A stretch of 64,000 bases of DNA from Parietaria judaica. Lineage: Eukaryota; Streptophyta; Magnoliopsida; Rosales; Urticaceae. Below the pieces are notes generated by a model. It was not told the origin of the DNA. It saw only the letters and a program-made list of their open reading frames with translations, and did not search any database. This document shows positions 62,910 through 64,000 of the stretch, one piece after another. Location of the stretch: assembly GCA_954871525.1 (NCBI GenBank), contig OX940863.1:10144001-10208000 (forward strand). The letters run 5' to 3'. Within the stretch, counting starts at the first letter, position 1; the number at the start of each line of letters is the position of its first letter. Both the position numbers and the translations under genes were made by a program.

Positions 62910-63326
62910 GTTAGTCCCCTATTTTATCGAGTGTGAAACAGTTGATAAAATAAACCAAAATTACTCACCGACAAGGTTTATATCCGATGAGGTTTTTCCC
63001 CGATGAAGTTATGCCTTCGAAGAGGACAATCCTCGAAGAGGTTTTTCCCTCAATGAGGGTTGTGTCCTTCGAGGACTCTTCCACTTCTTGCATGCTCACT
63101 GATGGCCTCGAGTTCCCACGTAGTGCTGACTGGGCGCGATTCTCCAGGCTATCAGATCTTGGAAATCGTCGTCAATCATTTCGCATTAAATGCGGGGTTT
63201 TCTCGCACTCGAGTGCCTTCGGGCTTTGCAACGACTCTTTTGATCTTCACCGTTGGATGATTTCTCCCGCTTCGATCCTGGGCCATTGGATCCAAATGTG
63301 CCTCTTCAAATTCGCAAGATTTCCTC

Positions 63327-63334
63327 TATAAATT
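63327..63334 (+). promoter_or_regulatory. TATA box of the antisense gene, right copy
   Basis: TATAAATT, 150 bases before the ATG at 63477, at the same place as in the left element. Flanking bases are also conserved. Confidence 0.55.
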
Positions 63335-63476
63335 CAAACCTTGCCTTCGACTTAAACACTTTGTTTCAGACTTTCTCTCTAAACTCTCTCTGCAATTTTC
63401 TTTCTCGATTCTCTTCTTTTCAAGAAAAATCTTCAAACTTTCTTTCCGTTCACCCTCTTCTTTTCTGGTCAAGAAA

Positions 63477-64000
63477 ATGTCGAATCCGGGAAAGGTTTTC
63501 AAGACTCGATCGCCGAAGTATATAATGACAGAGAAACATCTCGAGGATTTGAGGAAACACTACGTGGACTCCAGTCCCTGTTACCTGCGTCTCCCTCAGT
63601 CCGGCGAGCTTGGCGACGAGCCCCCGGAAGGGTACATCACTCTTTACGAACACTTCTTCCGGTCGGTGGAACTGCACCTTCCACTGCCTCATCTCATCGT
63701 GTGCTTCCTCCATGCGTACAAGATGCCGATCAGTCAGGTCAGCCCTAATTCGCTTCGCCTTCTCGTCTGCACCATGGCCATCGCTCTTGAGCAGAAAGTG
63801 GCCCTGACCTTGGAAGATTTGATGCGGCTTTTCAAATGGTCGAAGAACTCGAAGAATCTGGGCCGGTTCTTCCTCTCCTCCGCCGCGTGTGTCCACGTCA
63901 TCACCCACACGCCGAACAACGAGTCCGGGTGGGAGAATAGGTATTTCTTCGCGCATCTCGATCGTCACACCCTTGGGCCGCATTGGGAGGCGCTTCCCAC
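63477..64000 (+). CDS. Antisense gene of the right retroelement, 5' part (Transposase_28-like domain)
   Basis: ATG at 63477 opens a frame that continues to the end of the window (174 codons seen). It encodes almost the same protein start as the left copy (7362 leftward); the one change I noted is Ser15 to Tyr (PKYIM for PKSIM). The conserved PPEGYITLYE and ESGWENRYFF motifs are intact. The coiled-coil part, including the place where the left copy has a stop codon, lies outside the window. It probably encodes the same protein of unknown function. Confidence 0.85.
   Translation, partial: MSNPGKVFKTRSPKYIMTEKHLEDLRKHYVDSSPCYLRLPQSGELGDEPPEGYITLYEHFFRSVELHLPLPHLIVCFLHAYKMPISQVSPNSLRLLVCTMAIALEQKVALTLEDLMRLFKWSKNSKNLGRFFLSSAACVHVITHTPNNESGWENRYFFAHLDRHTLGPHWEALP

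Larger units (their letters stand above)
62221..64000 (-). mobile_element. Second copy of the Tat-type retrotransposon, inverted; 3' end only
   Basis: Reads as the inverse complement of 6840-8599 with few differences: 3' LTR (62221-62909), promoter region, then the start of the antisense gene, here on +. Since the element runs on the - strand, its pol and 5' LTR must lie to the right, outside the window. The flank beyond the LTR differs from that of the left element, so the two are separate insertions. Confidence 0.93.

Noticed and set aside
62987..63331. 114-residue open frame, also present at 7508-7852 on the other strand
   Set aside because: It is conserved only because the two retroelements are nearly identical. 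It lies upstream of the antisense gene's ATG, overlaps its TATA box and has no recognisable domain.
1..64000. CRISPR arrays, bacterial operons, tRNA or rRNA genes
   Set aside because: No regularly spaced repeats, no ribosome-binding context and no tRNA B-box with matching arms were seen; the DNA is plant nuclear in character.

Overview
The window looks like nuclear DNA of a eudicot plant. The genes have short exons and AT-rich GT-AG introns, the spacers are AT-rich and full of transposon remnants, and the recognisable proteins (an AR791/CHUP1-like protein, an OXS3-like protein, plant RADA, plant dihydroorotase, profilin, a VSP-type acid phosphatase) are plant families. No species can be named from the sequence alone. 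I assembled all exon structures by hand from splice sites, reading frame and family similarity.

Layout. 1-8599 is the 3' part of a Tat-type Ty3/gypsy retrotransposon on the + strand: reverse transcriptase, two RNase H domains, integrase, then a convergent spliced antisense gene and a 670-bp 3' LTR. 8600-62220 is a gene island of about 53.6 kb with eight recognisable genes: GDSL esterase/lipase (10644-13533 +), AR791/CHUP1-like coiled-coil protein (18891-21272 -), RADA-type organellar DNA repair ATPase (28614-32749 +), dihydroorotase (33624-35274 +), HAD-type acid phosphatase (39723-43503 +), profilin (48049-49527 +), OXS3-like stress protein (53469-54428 +) and a two-helix membrane protein of unknown function (55623-57663 -). 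62221-64000 is a second copy of the same retrotransposon family in the opposite orientation, so two related elements face each other tail to tail around the island.

Between and inside the genes are several mobile or rearranged segments whose boundaries can be read: a Mutator-like MITE with a perfect 9-bp target duplication, three hAT-type elements with 8-bp target duplications (two of them in introns of the acid phosphatase gene), a 5'-truncated LINE with two in-frame stops, an 0.86-kb inverted duplication of the 3' end of the AR791/CHUP1-like gene with an RNA-binding-protein pseudogene in its loop, and a duplicated segment that follows both RADA and dihydroorotase, one copy being split by an insertion of about 1.9 kb.

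The genes are ordinary single plant genes with unrelated roles (lipid ester hydrolysis, actin/organelle-associated coiled coil, organellar recombination, pyrimidine synthesis, phosphatase/storage, actin monomer binding, stress response) and do not form a pathway. The most unusual material is the retroelement's own antisense gene, which has a TATA box, two introns and a poly(A) signal, and the inverted duplication, which could give hairpin RNA by read-through transcription.
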